DNA of 64,000 nucleotides, from contig NC_092670.1 of the NCBI RefSeq assembly GCF_964355755.1, forward strand, positions 22,381,201 through 22,445,200, in the 5' to 3' direction. Shown piece by piece: positions 32,979 through 44,700 of this stretch (position 1 is the stretch's first letter; the number at the start of each line of letters is the position of its first letter). The notes beneath the pieces are model-generated. The model ran no database searches, was not told the origin of the DNA, and saw only the letters and a list, made by a program, of their open reading frames with translations. The DNA comes from Antedon mediterranea. Lineage: Eukaryota > Echinodermata > Crinoidea > Comatulida > Antedonidae. The translations under genes were made by a program, and so were the position numbers.

Positions 32979-34004
32979 ATTAGAATTATGTAATTATATT
33001 TTTTGGAGAATCTTCAATATTACAAGTTGCTGACTGCTGACTTGTTATGATTCTTGTGAATGTTTTGTTTTTTTTGGTGGGAAGGGGAGGAGCTTAAACA
33101 TGGAAATGATTTAGAAAATATTTTTTGATTTGAATGTGTGGTTATTGTCTTTATTTGTATGCAAAGGCATTTGGACTATCTGTGAGTCTAAAACCAGTGT
33201 GTGATTATTGAACAGTAAAAAGCACTGAAGAATAAATGTCTATAGTCTAAGCTACATGCTATTCATATACAGTACAGTATTAACAAAAGAATACGATATC
33301 AAACTTGGAATATAGATACATGTTGTGTGATGAATTATATACAGTAGTATAATCCTATTTTTTATTTATATTATATTATATTGTATTATGTTATCATTTC
33401 ATAGTGCTATTTTTTTTTCTTTTTCTTCTCTTTGGGGGATGTCATAATGTTGAAATTTAAGACACTTGTAAAACGAGGGTCAAAACACTACAACTGACCC
33501 TTATACAGGGTAATATGCCTTGTAGACAGATATGACAGCCCTATTCAGTGGCCACTTTCCAATGAAACACTAACCAATGACTCCCTGATGCAAAGTTAGT
33601 CCACAGTAGTTAAATACAATCAATACTATTTAAGTTGGCTGAAATTCACCACCCTACATTTGATGTTCCTTATTTATGTTTTATTTTTTTGCATGTATGG
33701 TGTTAAGTGTTCTAGATTTCGAAATGTATACTCTTTTGAAAAATATTTATTATGTACAGAAAGCAGTTGACTAGCAATCTAAAGTTTTACCTCATGTATT
33801 TATACAAATATTTTAAGTATTAAATGTCTGGAAGTTTGTAATTGTTTTTGTGAAAGGTGTTAAATAAAAGTTTGTTTGGTTTATAAGTTCTCTTTTTATC
33901 TATTTTATCAGACTTTCTTATAATAAACTACATTAACTAATTAATTAATGATGAACAATTTAATTTTCTTTAATAACTAAGATCACATTTGAAGAAGTGA
34001 TATT
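32979..34004 (+). other. ABCC1 3' UTR and downstream spacer
   Basis: After the ABCC1 stop at 32976-32978 no coding sequence is seen. Candidate polyadenylation signals AATAAA occur at 33231 and 33863-33868; the second, followed by a GT-rich run (GTTTGTTTGG), looks better. The spacer ends at the RTE target duplication. Confidence 0.55.
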
Positions 34005-34024
34005 CTCTCTCTCGAAGTGCCATA

Positions 34025-35809
34025 TCATGAGACTTCGGCGATCATGTTGTGCCACAATTCTCTGTCTATTGCCATGTTCAGCAACTCCATTTCTTTGGTA
34101 TTCACGCCTCTATTCCGAATCCATTCAGCTATGCTGGCCAACCAAGTGACTCTTTTTCTCCCCCTGCTCCTTCTTCCTTCTATTTTCCCAGTTAATGCCA
34201 ATTTCTCCAGACCTTCCTTCCTCACCACATGTCCCATGAATCTCATCTGTCTAATCCTAATATCCTTCAGTAGTTTCCTGCACACTCTAGCTCTTATCAA
34301 TACATCTTCATTACTAACTCTATCTGTCCATGGAATTCTCATCATTCTCCTTAGAAACCACATCTCACAGCTTTCCAATCTTTTTCTGAGGTCAGTTGTG
34401 ATTGACCAGGCTTCACTTCCATACATCAGCACAGGATAGATGTAGCAGTTTAATACACGCAACCTGGTTTCCATACTCATCGCACAGTTCTTCAAGATAT
34501 TCTCCATTTCTCCAAATGCGGATTTCGCAAGTACTATCCTTCTCTTTATCTCCGTTACACACCTGGAATCATCTGTTATTTTGCTCCCAAGATAGTTAAA
34601 AGAGGACACCTGCTGAATTAACTGGTCACCTGCTCGAAGGTTACACGTTGGACTCTCCTTTTTTGACACTACTAAACACTCTGTCTTACTACAATTTATA
34701 GACAGACCCATCTTTTCGCTCTCTACTACAACCACATCCAGCAACCTTTGGAGATCTTCAGCTGACTCTGCCAGTAGAACTGTGTCATCTGCATATCTGA
34801 TGTTTGTAATATTTCTACCACAAACTCTCAAACCCTTCTCATTCTCTAGCTCCCTCAAGATCAACTCGCTATAGTAGTTAAACAAGTCTGGTGACATTAC
34901 ACAGCCCTGTCTCACTCCTCTTCCAATACTTGTGTAGTCACTGCACTCCCCATCTACCCTCATGCATGCAGTCTGTTTCCAGTACAAATTTTGCAACAAT
35001 CGAAGATCCTTTCCATGTAGGTCAAGCTTGCTAAGTTCTTGAAATAGCTGCTCATGCCTTACTTTGTCAAATGCCTTGGTGTAGTCTATGAAACACATGT
35101 ATACATCTTTCTGCATCTCCACTGCCCTTTCAGTTATCATTCTTATCACAAAGATGGCATTCCTAGTGCCTGAATCCTTTACAAAACCAAACTGCTCACT
35201 CCCAATCTATGGTTTTAATCTACTTCTTGCTCTCATAAGTAGTATCCTCAGAATGATCTTGGTGACATGACTCATGAGGCTGATTGTACGATGTTTTTCA
35301 CACTCTACAGCACCTGGTTTCTTCGGAAGGGCAATAAAAATGGACTTACTCAAGTCCTCAGGGAAACTTCCATCCTCATATATCTTATTGATCACTTCAG
35401 TTAACTTTTCCACTCCATACTCTTCAATGACTACACCATCCGGTCCTGCCGCCTTATTCTTCCTCAACCTCTTGATTGCTGTTCGTACTTCTGCTTTCAA
35501 GATCTTTGGTCCTTCTTCCGAGTCAGGAAAGCTTGGCATTGCTTGTCTAACATCAAAAAACAGCTCCCCGATATACTCTGTCCATCTTTTCAAAATATCA
35601 GTCTTTTCAACAAGCATTGTTCCATCCTTTGCCTTAATGCATCCAGAGTTTGAGCAGCCAGACTTCCTTCCAGTGATCTCATTAAGTCTCTGATAAATCT
35701 TGTGGTTGTTGTTCTCTAGTCCACTCTCAATCTCCTCACACTGGGTGTTGAGCCACTTTTCTTTTGCCTCCCTGCACTTTTGCTTAATTTCTCTATCTAG
35801 ATCTTTATA
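34025..35809 (-). pseudogene. RTE reverse transcriptase region, one in-frame stop
   Basis: This frame carries the RT fingers (KNKAAGPDGV), RT motif FIDYTKAFDKV, RGVRQGCVMSP, the catalytic box YADDT and a C-terminal region (RRMMRIPWTDRVSN, MRFMGHVVR) to a stop at 34025. Apart from a single TAG near 35207 it is open from about 35809. One frameshift and one nonsense codon in 3.3 kb suggest a recent insertion. Confidence 0.9.
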
Positions 35810-36978
35810 TTCTTTACTTGATCTACTACAGTACTAATCTTCTGTCTATCCCTCATCATTGATAGTATCTCTTCGGACACCCATTTGTTCTTCCTTCTTC
35901 TCTCTTTCTTGGGTAAGGATTCTTTGGCTGTCTCAACAAGGATGTCTCTTATTGTATCCCACGTAATCTCTTCACCTTCATCTACAAGGATGTCAAACTT
36001 ATTCTTCACTTGAATGGAATATTCCATACGGATCTCCGGACTGTTTAGCTGCTCAAAGTCTAATTTCTGTACATTTTTGGCTTTCTTCACCTTTTTTAAC
36101 TTTGATTGAAGTGTGCAAACAACTGGAATGTGGTCACTTCCACAATCTGCCCCTGGGTATGTTTTTGCATGAGTCACTGCCCTTTTGCACCTACTGTTTA
36201 CTGCAATGTAGTCAATCTGGTTCCTCGTCACATCACCAGGGCTCTTCCATGTGTATATTCGTCTGGGATGCTCTTTGAACCATGTATTTGTTATGGTCAT
36301 ATCCTTAGCTTTACACCAGTTCACCCATCTATCACCACGCTCATTTCTTTCACCAATCCCATGCTCTCCAACTGTATTTCCATCCTGTCCATGGCCAACC
36401 TTTGCATTCAGATCACCCATGATGATATTTATCTCATCTGATTTGCATTGGGATTTGGCCTGGTCTAAGGTCGCATAAAAGTTATCTATTTCTTCATCTG
36501 TGCTGTCAGCTGTAGGTGCATAAACCACTACGATAGAGATATTGAAGGGTTGTCCCTGCAGTTTGACCAGCATAACTCTTTCACTCACAGCCCAATAGCC
36601 CAGCATACATTTAGCCATATCACCATCCAAAAGCAACCCTACACCTTTTTCATGTTTGTCTCCTCCAGCGTAAATCATCTTGTAATCATCAATCATAAAT
36701 TCACCATTATTTGTCCAATGAGTTTCATTTATCCCTAATATATTGATGTTGAGTCTCATCATTTCCTGCTTAACACTTTCAAGTTTGCCATCTTGATACA
36801 AGATCCTCACATTCCACGTTCCTAGTCTGATTGTACTTCTATTGCGGACAGTAGCTTTATGACGGTCGAGCTCCACCTGTCGCACATGAGACACCCTATC
36901 GGGCGAGGAGCCTCCTTCATACGATGGATGTACCCCCTTTACGCCGTTAGCTTTCATTCTTGAATTGTGACACTTCAT
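35797..36978 (-). pseudogene. RTE endonuclease domain ORF (393 codons), frameshifted at its end
   Basis: Endonuclease/exonuclease/phosphatase fold: LGTWNVRILYQDGK, INETHW (catalytic Glu), VVYAPT, IMGDLNAKVG and the terminal GSDHIPVV with catalytic Asp-His. Just after KNKWVSEEILSMM the frame is lost near 35810. The continuation (EIKQKCREAKEKW) is in another frame. It nicks target DNA for target-primed reverse transcription in active relatives. Confidence 0.9.
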
Positions 36979-37369
36979 AATTGTTCTTGGAAAAAATGAT
37001 AGTGAAGTGGTTTCCCGTTGCCTTCTTCACCGCAGTCTATCAGCCATAAATGGGATCACCATCCTGCCTGACAATGTGTGCTGAGGTCTGCCGTTGTCCT
37101 AGAAATGGATCTTCCGCCGAGACACCCATACTGCATCACTGCTGCCTAATGCAGGGCATGGCTAGGCCTATTTAGAGGCGGCCTAAACTCGCCTCTACTG
37201 CAGAACGTATTTGGGGATATGCTGGTTTTATGACCCTGTTGGTGCCACCCAACAGTGCCCGACCCCCTGCTGTTACTGCAGTCCTCCTTTAGTCGCCTCT
37301 TACGACACGCGGAGCTTTCGTGGGGGGTATTCTTTTATCAGACCCCTCCCCCTGGTCAGAAGTGATATT

Positions 37370-38767
37370 ATGTCTTTAAAATATTACACTAATTCGTGCT
37401 TAACCATGTTAGCTCATTCTTAAATTGTAACCTACTCATCTCCAACAGGCCTCATTCTAACCAGGCTAATTCTTCATATCATCTTACAAGTAGATGTAGG
37501 CCGATGTACCAAGTCTAGTGGTTTTATCCAAAATTGAGCTTTCTCTAAAATGGTTATTGCTATTATAATGCACATACAGTACAATGAAATTACGCAATGA
37601 GATATTACAAAGTAAATAACTTTATTTCAGGTCTTGCACAAAGTATACATTAAAATGTGACAAGTCAATTTTTAAAAACAGCTCTTTAGGTGCAAAATAT
37701 GTCACAGTTTAAAGTAAGATCATAGCCACATTAAATACTACCCACATTTTGTCAAGGTTGACAAATATGTTCTTTGCTAACCTCAATCATTTTTACATAA
37801 GAAAAGATAATAAAGATAAAGACTACCAGCCCAGCAGCTGTACCATGTACAATAAACACATCTTCTTATATTACACCTAAATGTTAATTTAGATTTCTCT
37901 CTAAATAATCTCTCAAATAAATTTATTTTAAACAAATAACATCGATGGAGTCTAAGCTCAGCTGAATATAATTGATTTTGTGAAAGCGACAATGTATAAT
38001 GTAAGAATACAGTATCCTATGAGGGATGAAGGTTGCCATTGGCAGACATGATACTGCACGCTGTTTGTTGTCACTAGACAGGATACTTAATAAACAAATT
38101 TACCAACAGATAGAAAGCAATACAAAATGGCTTAAATTAGTCATTAGATTAAAGTTGGTTAAAATTATGTGAACATGCACTATTACATTTAATTTACCAT
38201 TGAACCAAGGGTCCATGATTGAAAACAATTCATAAAGTAGTACAGTAGCTTGGTGCAACTTGCATAATTAGTGTCAATGGCAGATTCTAGTTAAATTTTA
38301 CTAAATACTGCATTTACAATCTTAGTTAAAATTCTTCAAGTGTATTTCCAATCCACTTTATCTTCAGTTATGTATCACTAACATTAACTCCATTTAATTG
38401 ATTATCAAAAATTAATTTATGCACATAGGATATAGCACCATTGGAATAGTTTGTTATTTACAATTTAAAAGTATGTCTTACTACAGGTAAAGCTGAGTTT
38501 ATCTAATAACGTTAGAGGCCTATGTTTGTTTATTACAGTTGGAATCATTTGAACATTTTCAGGCAGTGTGGAATTGGGAGAGTCAGCTGTATAAAGCTCT
38601 GTCTACACTATCAAACTGTATGTAACAAAAAAGTGTGATGTGCCTAAATATGGTAGTGATATGACATCATTGTTTCCATATATGGGCACATCACATTTTT
38701 TTGTTACATACAGTTTGATAGTGTAGACAGAGCTTAGGTTTTAGCAATATTTTTGTGTAGCTGTGTA
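37370..38767 (-). other. MAD1L1 3' UTR and intergenic spacer
   Basis: It lies downstream of the MAD1L1 stop on the minus strand. A minus-strand AATAAA (plus TTTATT) at 37621-37626 is a candidate polyadenylation signal, giving a UTR of about 1.1 kb. A complete M1 MITE (38592-38736) lies in it. No other coding sequence is seen. Confidence 0.5.
38592..38736. repeat. MITE family M1, best-preserved copy
   Basis: The ends are near-perfect inverted repeats: AAGCTCTGTCTACACTATC at the left and its complement at the right, with the pairing extending through TGTATGTAACAAAAAA. The interior has GTGATGTGCC, TGGTAGTGATATGACATCAT and CCATATATGGGCACATCAC. The whole 145-bp element can fold into one hairpin. 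It lies in the MAD1L1 3' UTR. Confidence 0.9.
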
Positions 38768-41700
38768 TCATTGAGTTACCATTGTCTGCTTGCTAAACAA
38801 GTCTAGGGTGATATTACTAAGGAATGCTGGGATACTTTGCTGTTGCTGTAGATGCATTGCAATTAAGTCACCAAGAGATGATGAATATTCATTACCCAAG
38901 AGCTGCATTTCCCCGCCTGATGTACACTGAAAATAAAGAGTTTAAATTATTAATATTTGTAATACTACTGATAAAACAACTTTGAGAATATATATACACC
39001 AGAAATATTAACCACTGCTTTAGTATATTAAATCCAAAGGCAAATTCATTATCAAATGATGTGGGTATCAATGGCTGGATCTCAATGGAGATGCAAATAA
39101 AATAAGCACAAATCAAAATACTATTCCGTTGTCAAAGCTGTTGTCAAAAACAGTAGCTACAATATGTTTAGATATTGTAAATATAAACTTCACATTTGTC
39201 ACCATAGTGTAGTGTAAAGCCCTGTCTACACTATCAAACAAATGTGATGTGCCATATGGAGATGATGATATCATATCACTACCACATTTTAGCATATCAC
39301 TACCATATTATTATTATCACACATTTTTGTCAAACTCGTTTGATAGTGTAGACAGAGCTAAAGGCCACAAGAGCAGCTTGTGGGGCAATATACACAAGTT
39401 ATATTCTTTCCTATTGTGTCATCATGCTTGCTCTCTCACCCATCAGTTTAAAACGAAACCTTACCTGGAATAATAGAACATCTTCAGGTGTTTCTGCATA
39501 CATTGACTTTAAACAATACTTGTTTGTTGATGGGTTGTCTATTTGGTAGCCTGTCAGACGATAGCAAGCTTCTCGAAACTCTTGAACTTTGGTTGCAAAC
39601 ACTTCCTTCAGGCGTTTATTCCGTAGTTCAGATGCTTTCATTTCCTTTTGCAGTTCTAAAACAAAATAATAATTTCAATTACTATCTATTTGTAAGTATG
39701 GTTACGGGCAAGGGCCTAAAAAATATACATATAGATAGACATAATACATATCTATCTGCACAGGTGCTATTGTTGTTGTATTCATAAATACATTTTTGGA
39801 ATTTGTTATTTATTTATACTGGGTAACCTCTTTAGTCAAAGACTGGTTTTCCAGAGGGCCCAGTTATGATCAGTGGCTGTGTGTGTACTAGTACACCAGG
39901 GTAACCCCCTACTCATCTCGATAGATGTGTACACTGGACCTATTGGTTTAAAGTCCTTATCTGAGAAGACTTATTCTACCACCAGAACCATAGAGCGAGC
40001 ACGAACCCTTTGCGATGTTATGGCTACATAATGACGGTTCTACTGTCTTAATCGCTCTGCCACTCAAAAAGTAAATTCATGTTGATGTTAAACTACTTAA
40101 ATCACCTTGTACATCTTTGCTAGATATGATTGTCACGTCAGCTGTATCTTCTGCCATTCCTTTCGCCTCCAATTGACGTACACGATGCCGCAGCTTTTCA
40201 CACTCTTCTCTTAACTTCTCAGTGTCTTCCAGCTTTCGTTTCTTTGCTTGTGAAGTTGGGTTGAACTTCAAATGTATTATCTTAGACTTTGTAGGATCAT
40301 AATCTCCCTAGAAGGAAAATCCGAAAATTAAATCATGCATTCCTTAAATCAAAGGAGTTTGTTTACATACTAAAATTTATAATAAGAAAACCCTTATTTC
40401 CTCTAGAGTTGTTATTGTTTTATTTGGCATCATGTATGATAGCTGCTCAGCTGCTAGGCCTAGGTACTACCATTAGGTAGTAGTAGGCTTAGTGCTCCAA
40501 TGCAATCTATGAAGTAGGTGTATAATAGCTGGGCTACAGTGAACTAACCCAGTGGGCTAGCAACATGAACACGATAAATCAAGCCAAAGTGACACTCCTA
40601 AAACATGTTTACACATGTATTGTAAAAATTACAATTTTTAATGGATTCAAAATTCTAAGACTAACCTGCAGTGCTCTTTGTTCCATGTGGGTTTCCAATA
40701 CTTCCAATCTCTCTAGTAGTTTCTCATTCTCCACCTCAAGCTGCCGTGCTTTCTCTTTGGCAGCCTTCATCTCTTCTGTATTCTGTGGTCTAGTATCTAC
40801 TACTGGAGTAATTTGAGTTTTCAATGCAATGTCTAGTTTCTGCTTCAGCTCATCAATTTGAAAGTTTAGCTTCTGAGATTCTAGTCTTTCTTTACCAGCT
40901 GTTTCTTGTGCTGTTTGTACATTGCTCTAAATTAAGAAAAATTAATGTTGAAGTCTAGTAAGTAAACAGTAGCTGAGCAGTCCTATAACTGCACAGAAGT
41001 TAAATAAGAGTGAGGGCTTAAAAAGCACTACAGTAGAATAGAGTAGGTTACAAAGCGATAAACATTAAGCTAGTAGAGCTTAAAAAAGACTGGGTAGTGT
41101 GTTAAGCCTCCAACGGACACTCTGCATACTGAAAAAATGGCCACTTCTCAGTTCACTAGCATATTACATTCAATATTACATATAATCTTAAAATAAAAAC
41201 CTTCAAACTAGGTCTTCTAGATACTGTCTGAAATATGTTCTCATTACCTCAAGTTCCTCCACCTGTTTCTGGCTGGCCTGCAAGTTTAGCATTGTCTGCT
41301 GTAAACGATTCACAATCTTTGAATTAGCTCCTCCCCGCAGTAACTCATTGTCGTACGTGTTCAAAACCTGATTTAAACTATCTCTTTCCTGAAATCAGAA
41401 ATTACTTTTTAGGATTAGATTTAATTGGCAAAATTTGCCAAGCAATAGAATTATACAAAAAAAATGTTATGCAATGAAAACAATTAGGCACACCTTTTTT
41501 AACAGCACTAGCCTCTTCTGTAGTCGTTTTGCAAGCTCCTCAAGCTGTCTACTCTTCATTTCTGCTTCTAAAAGCCTGGACCCTGTGGAGGCTAGTTTGT
41601 CTGATACGCTTTTGTAAGCTTCCTCATGTGCATTTGAGCTGTATTATAAGAATAACAAAATAGTACTATACAAAAGTTGGACTTTATTTGGTTTGCATAA

Positions 41701-44700
41701 AATAGTGCAGAATGAATGTGTTGGAATTATTGAGAGTGAAGTTGGTGGCTTGATTGCTAAGATGCTTGGCTATCAATCCCAAGGGAATGACAAATTACAA
41801 CTCCACTCACAGACTTGTAATAAAACTTTGTATGTAGAGCATCTTATGTATATGTTTTGTCTTGTGAACATGATTGCCACCTTTATGAAAGTGGCAATTT
41901 GCCTAAATATATAAACAAAACAAGAGATTCCAATTCTTACCTTGATTCCAACATGCCTTGCTTCCCTGCCATGACGACCTCTTTCTGTTGTAAGTCAGCT
42001 AGCCAATGAGCTAACTCCAAGGGTGATCTAAACAAATAACAACAATTAGTTTTAAACTGATCTGTGGATGATTGTCAGTGATTTCATAATAAGTAATTTA
42101 AGTGGCATATTAACACACGTAACATTATTAGAAAGGCCCAAAGAAGAATCTACTTCCTACGTAGACTTAAATCATTTGGTATAAACTCTGAAATAATGTC
42201 GTCCTTCTATAGGTCAGTTATAGAGAGTGTAATAACGTATTCTTTAACGGTATGGTTCGGTAGCGCTACCGAAAATGAAAAGCGTGACCTAAATAGAATA
42301 GTCAAGACCGCATCGCGTATCATTGGATCTACACAACTGCCTTTGGAGAACATATTTTCGGATCGTCTTCTGAAAAAGGCAGTGGCTATCAAAGATGATC
42401 ATTTTCATCCGGCCTCTAGTATGTTCCAGTTGATGCGCAGCGGTCGGCGATTTCGTTCTATTAAGGCCAATAAAGCACGATTTACAAATAGTTTCTTTCC
42501 AGGATCTATTAGAGCCTTAAATATGATGTAGACACTTTTTTTTTTGTAATGTTTTTGTTTTTGAGTTCGTGTTGTGTCCGTTGGATATTGTGCTCCGCCA
42601 ACAGAGCAAACAGAATTTCTATGTTTTTCCTAAAACAAATGATAATAAATGATACTCTTGACTTGACTTGACTTGACTTGACTTAATCTAATTTTGCCGG
42701 AGATTTTTTTTGTTAACAACTTACCTAATACCGTGTTGGTTCAAATTGCAACATGCTTCCCATTCACTGAGTCTGGATTGCTGAGCCTATGAGGAGGTAA
42801 TAAATAGGTACAAGTCTGTAAAGTGGATATTAATGTACTCAATACCACTAACTGATTAAAAACAAGCTTTATCACTTAACGTTTTTTCAGTACTTTACAA
42901 AGAGAAACCTTCAGCACCTAACAAAGTGTACCCTTAATAGTGATTGACCTTAGTGATTGACCTTAGTGATTGACCTTAGTGATTGACCTTAGTGATTGAC
43001 CTTAGTGATTGACCTTAGTGTTAACATATATTTCTCTTCATTTATTTCATGAAGGATGGGTTCTACTGTAACACAATCTATAATTCGATTCAATCAGTAA
43101 AGTTAAAGATGTATTGTCCCTTGAAACACAAAAAAATGAAGGTCAAAATATTCTAAATTTAAATTGGCCATATCAAAGTAATATTAAAGTTATTCACTAT
43201 AAGTCGAAAATTCAAGCCAAAAACAACAAGTTTACGTAAATTAACAGGTAAATTAATTTGATTACATTTCGTCGGGAAAATCGTCGCGAGCGAAAGTAAA
43301 CAAAGATTTTAAACCACGAGTATGCATTATGCATGATGCTAATAATGATTGTTTACAACTCGTCACGGTTGAGAATGTGTTCTCACACAGATCGCGAGGA
43401 AGTTTTATCATTATGCATACAGAGTAGCCAAACAAGCGCATTGCATTATGAGATATGTTTTGATTGAAAACTTTGACTGGAAGTCAAAGTTATTTTTTGA
43501 ACAAAAAAATGTTTGTATTTCAGTTAAATGATTTTTTTTTTACTAATTTTTCGTGAAAGTTAATAACTATTATGATACTTCAAAATGACCCACTTTTTTT
43601 TAAAATCTTTTATTTTTTATTTTTTTGGAATTTGTCAAAGGGACAATACATCTTTAATCACTTGTGGCAGTCAATCAAAAATAATCAATAACCATTACTT
43701 CATGTTCCATTTTTAACTTGTTGAACTCTTCTAATCGTCGTTCAGCTCTGTTAAGTTTGCCTTCAAGACTGAGTACCTTCTCTTCCGCCAACAACTTTCC
43801 TGAGCTCATTTCCCTAAAAAGATAAATAGATCAAGATAAAACACCTCTCTAAATAAGTGGTACAGTCTATGAAAACCAAATTAACGTTTGTCTGTTTTAT
43901 TCAATTACTCTGCAGCTTCCAAAAAGCCACGGAGTACAACCGTTATAGAACAACCTTAATTTGCACAAAATTCTAAAAAGGGCTGCCATGTAATAGAACC
44001 AATCAATAGAACTTTTCTCGTGTAATAGACCTAAATACTGAACTGCACATGATACGAATAATAGTAATAATAATAAGATTTATACAGCGCACATATCCAC
44101 AAAAGTGCTGAAGGCGCTTGTGAAAACCATGAAACAAATTAACCTTACAAAATTGACCAATCAAATGGCAAAGATTCATTGAGGTGTGTTATAAAATTGT
44201 TTTGTTCATTTACTTGTATTTGATTAGGTCAGCCTTCATTTGTTTATTTTCTTTTTCATATTGTCTTAGATCCTTGACAGAATTGCACATAGCTTTAGCA
44301 ACACTTGCTTCTCCCTCTTGGTTAGAAATCTTTTGTTGTAATTCCTGCAAAAAAAATAACAATAATCAATACGTATAAAAATTGACAGAAAGATTGTTTA
44401 CTTATAACTTGGGAAAAAGAGATGTTTTATTTCCAAAATTTAGGGCCAGAGTGTGTTATAGAATGTTGAGAATTGCATTTTGAATGAAAGTGTTAGCAGA
44501 TAAATCTTGTAGGATAGTATACAAATAATAAATGTTTATGAGTGTAATGGTACAAATAATGGCATCAGGTGAATGATGAAAGGTTATATATCAACAAGGC
44601 GACAGCCGAGTTGATATTTAACCTTTCATCATTCACCAAATGCCATTATTTGTACCATTACATGAATATTAAACATTCATTATTTGTTTTATATAACATC

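Larger units (their letters stand above)
34005..37357 (-). mobile_element. Near full-length RTE-like LINE with 12-bp target-site duplication
   Basis: The direct repeat AGAAGTGATATT at 33993-34004 and 37358-37369 flanks the element exactly, giving a 3353-bp insert. On the minus strand it has a 5' region (37357-36979), an apurinic-like endonuclease ORF, a reverse transcriptase and a very short 3' region ending in a (GA)n run beside the target duplication. The order and short tail fit the RTE group (proteins often annotated as craniofacial development protein 2-like). It sits between the convergent 3' ends of ABCC1 and MAD1L1. Confidence 0.9.

Noticed and set aside
34017-36738. Several plus-strand open frames over the LINE
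   Set aside because: Antisense shadows of the endonuclease and reverse transcriptase.
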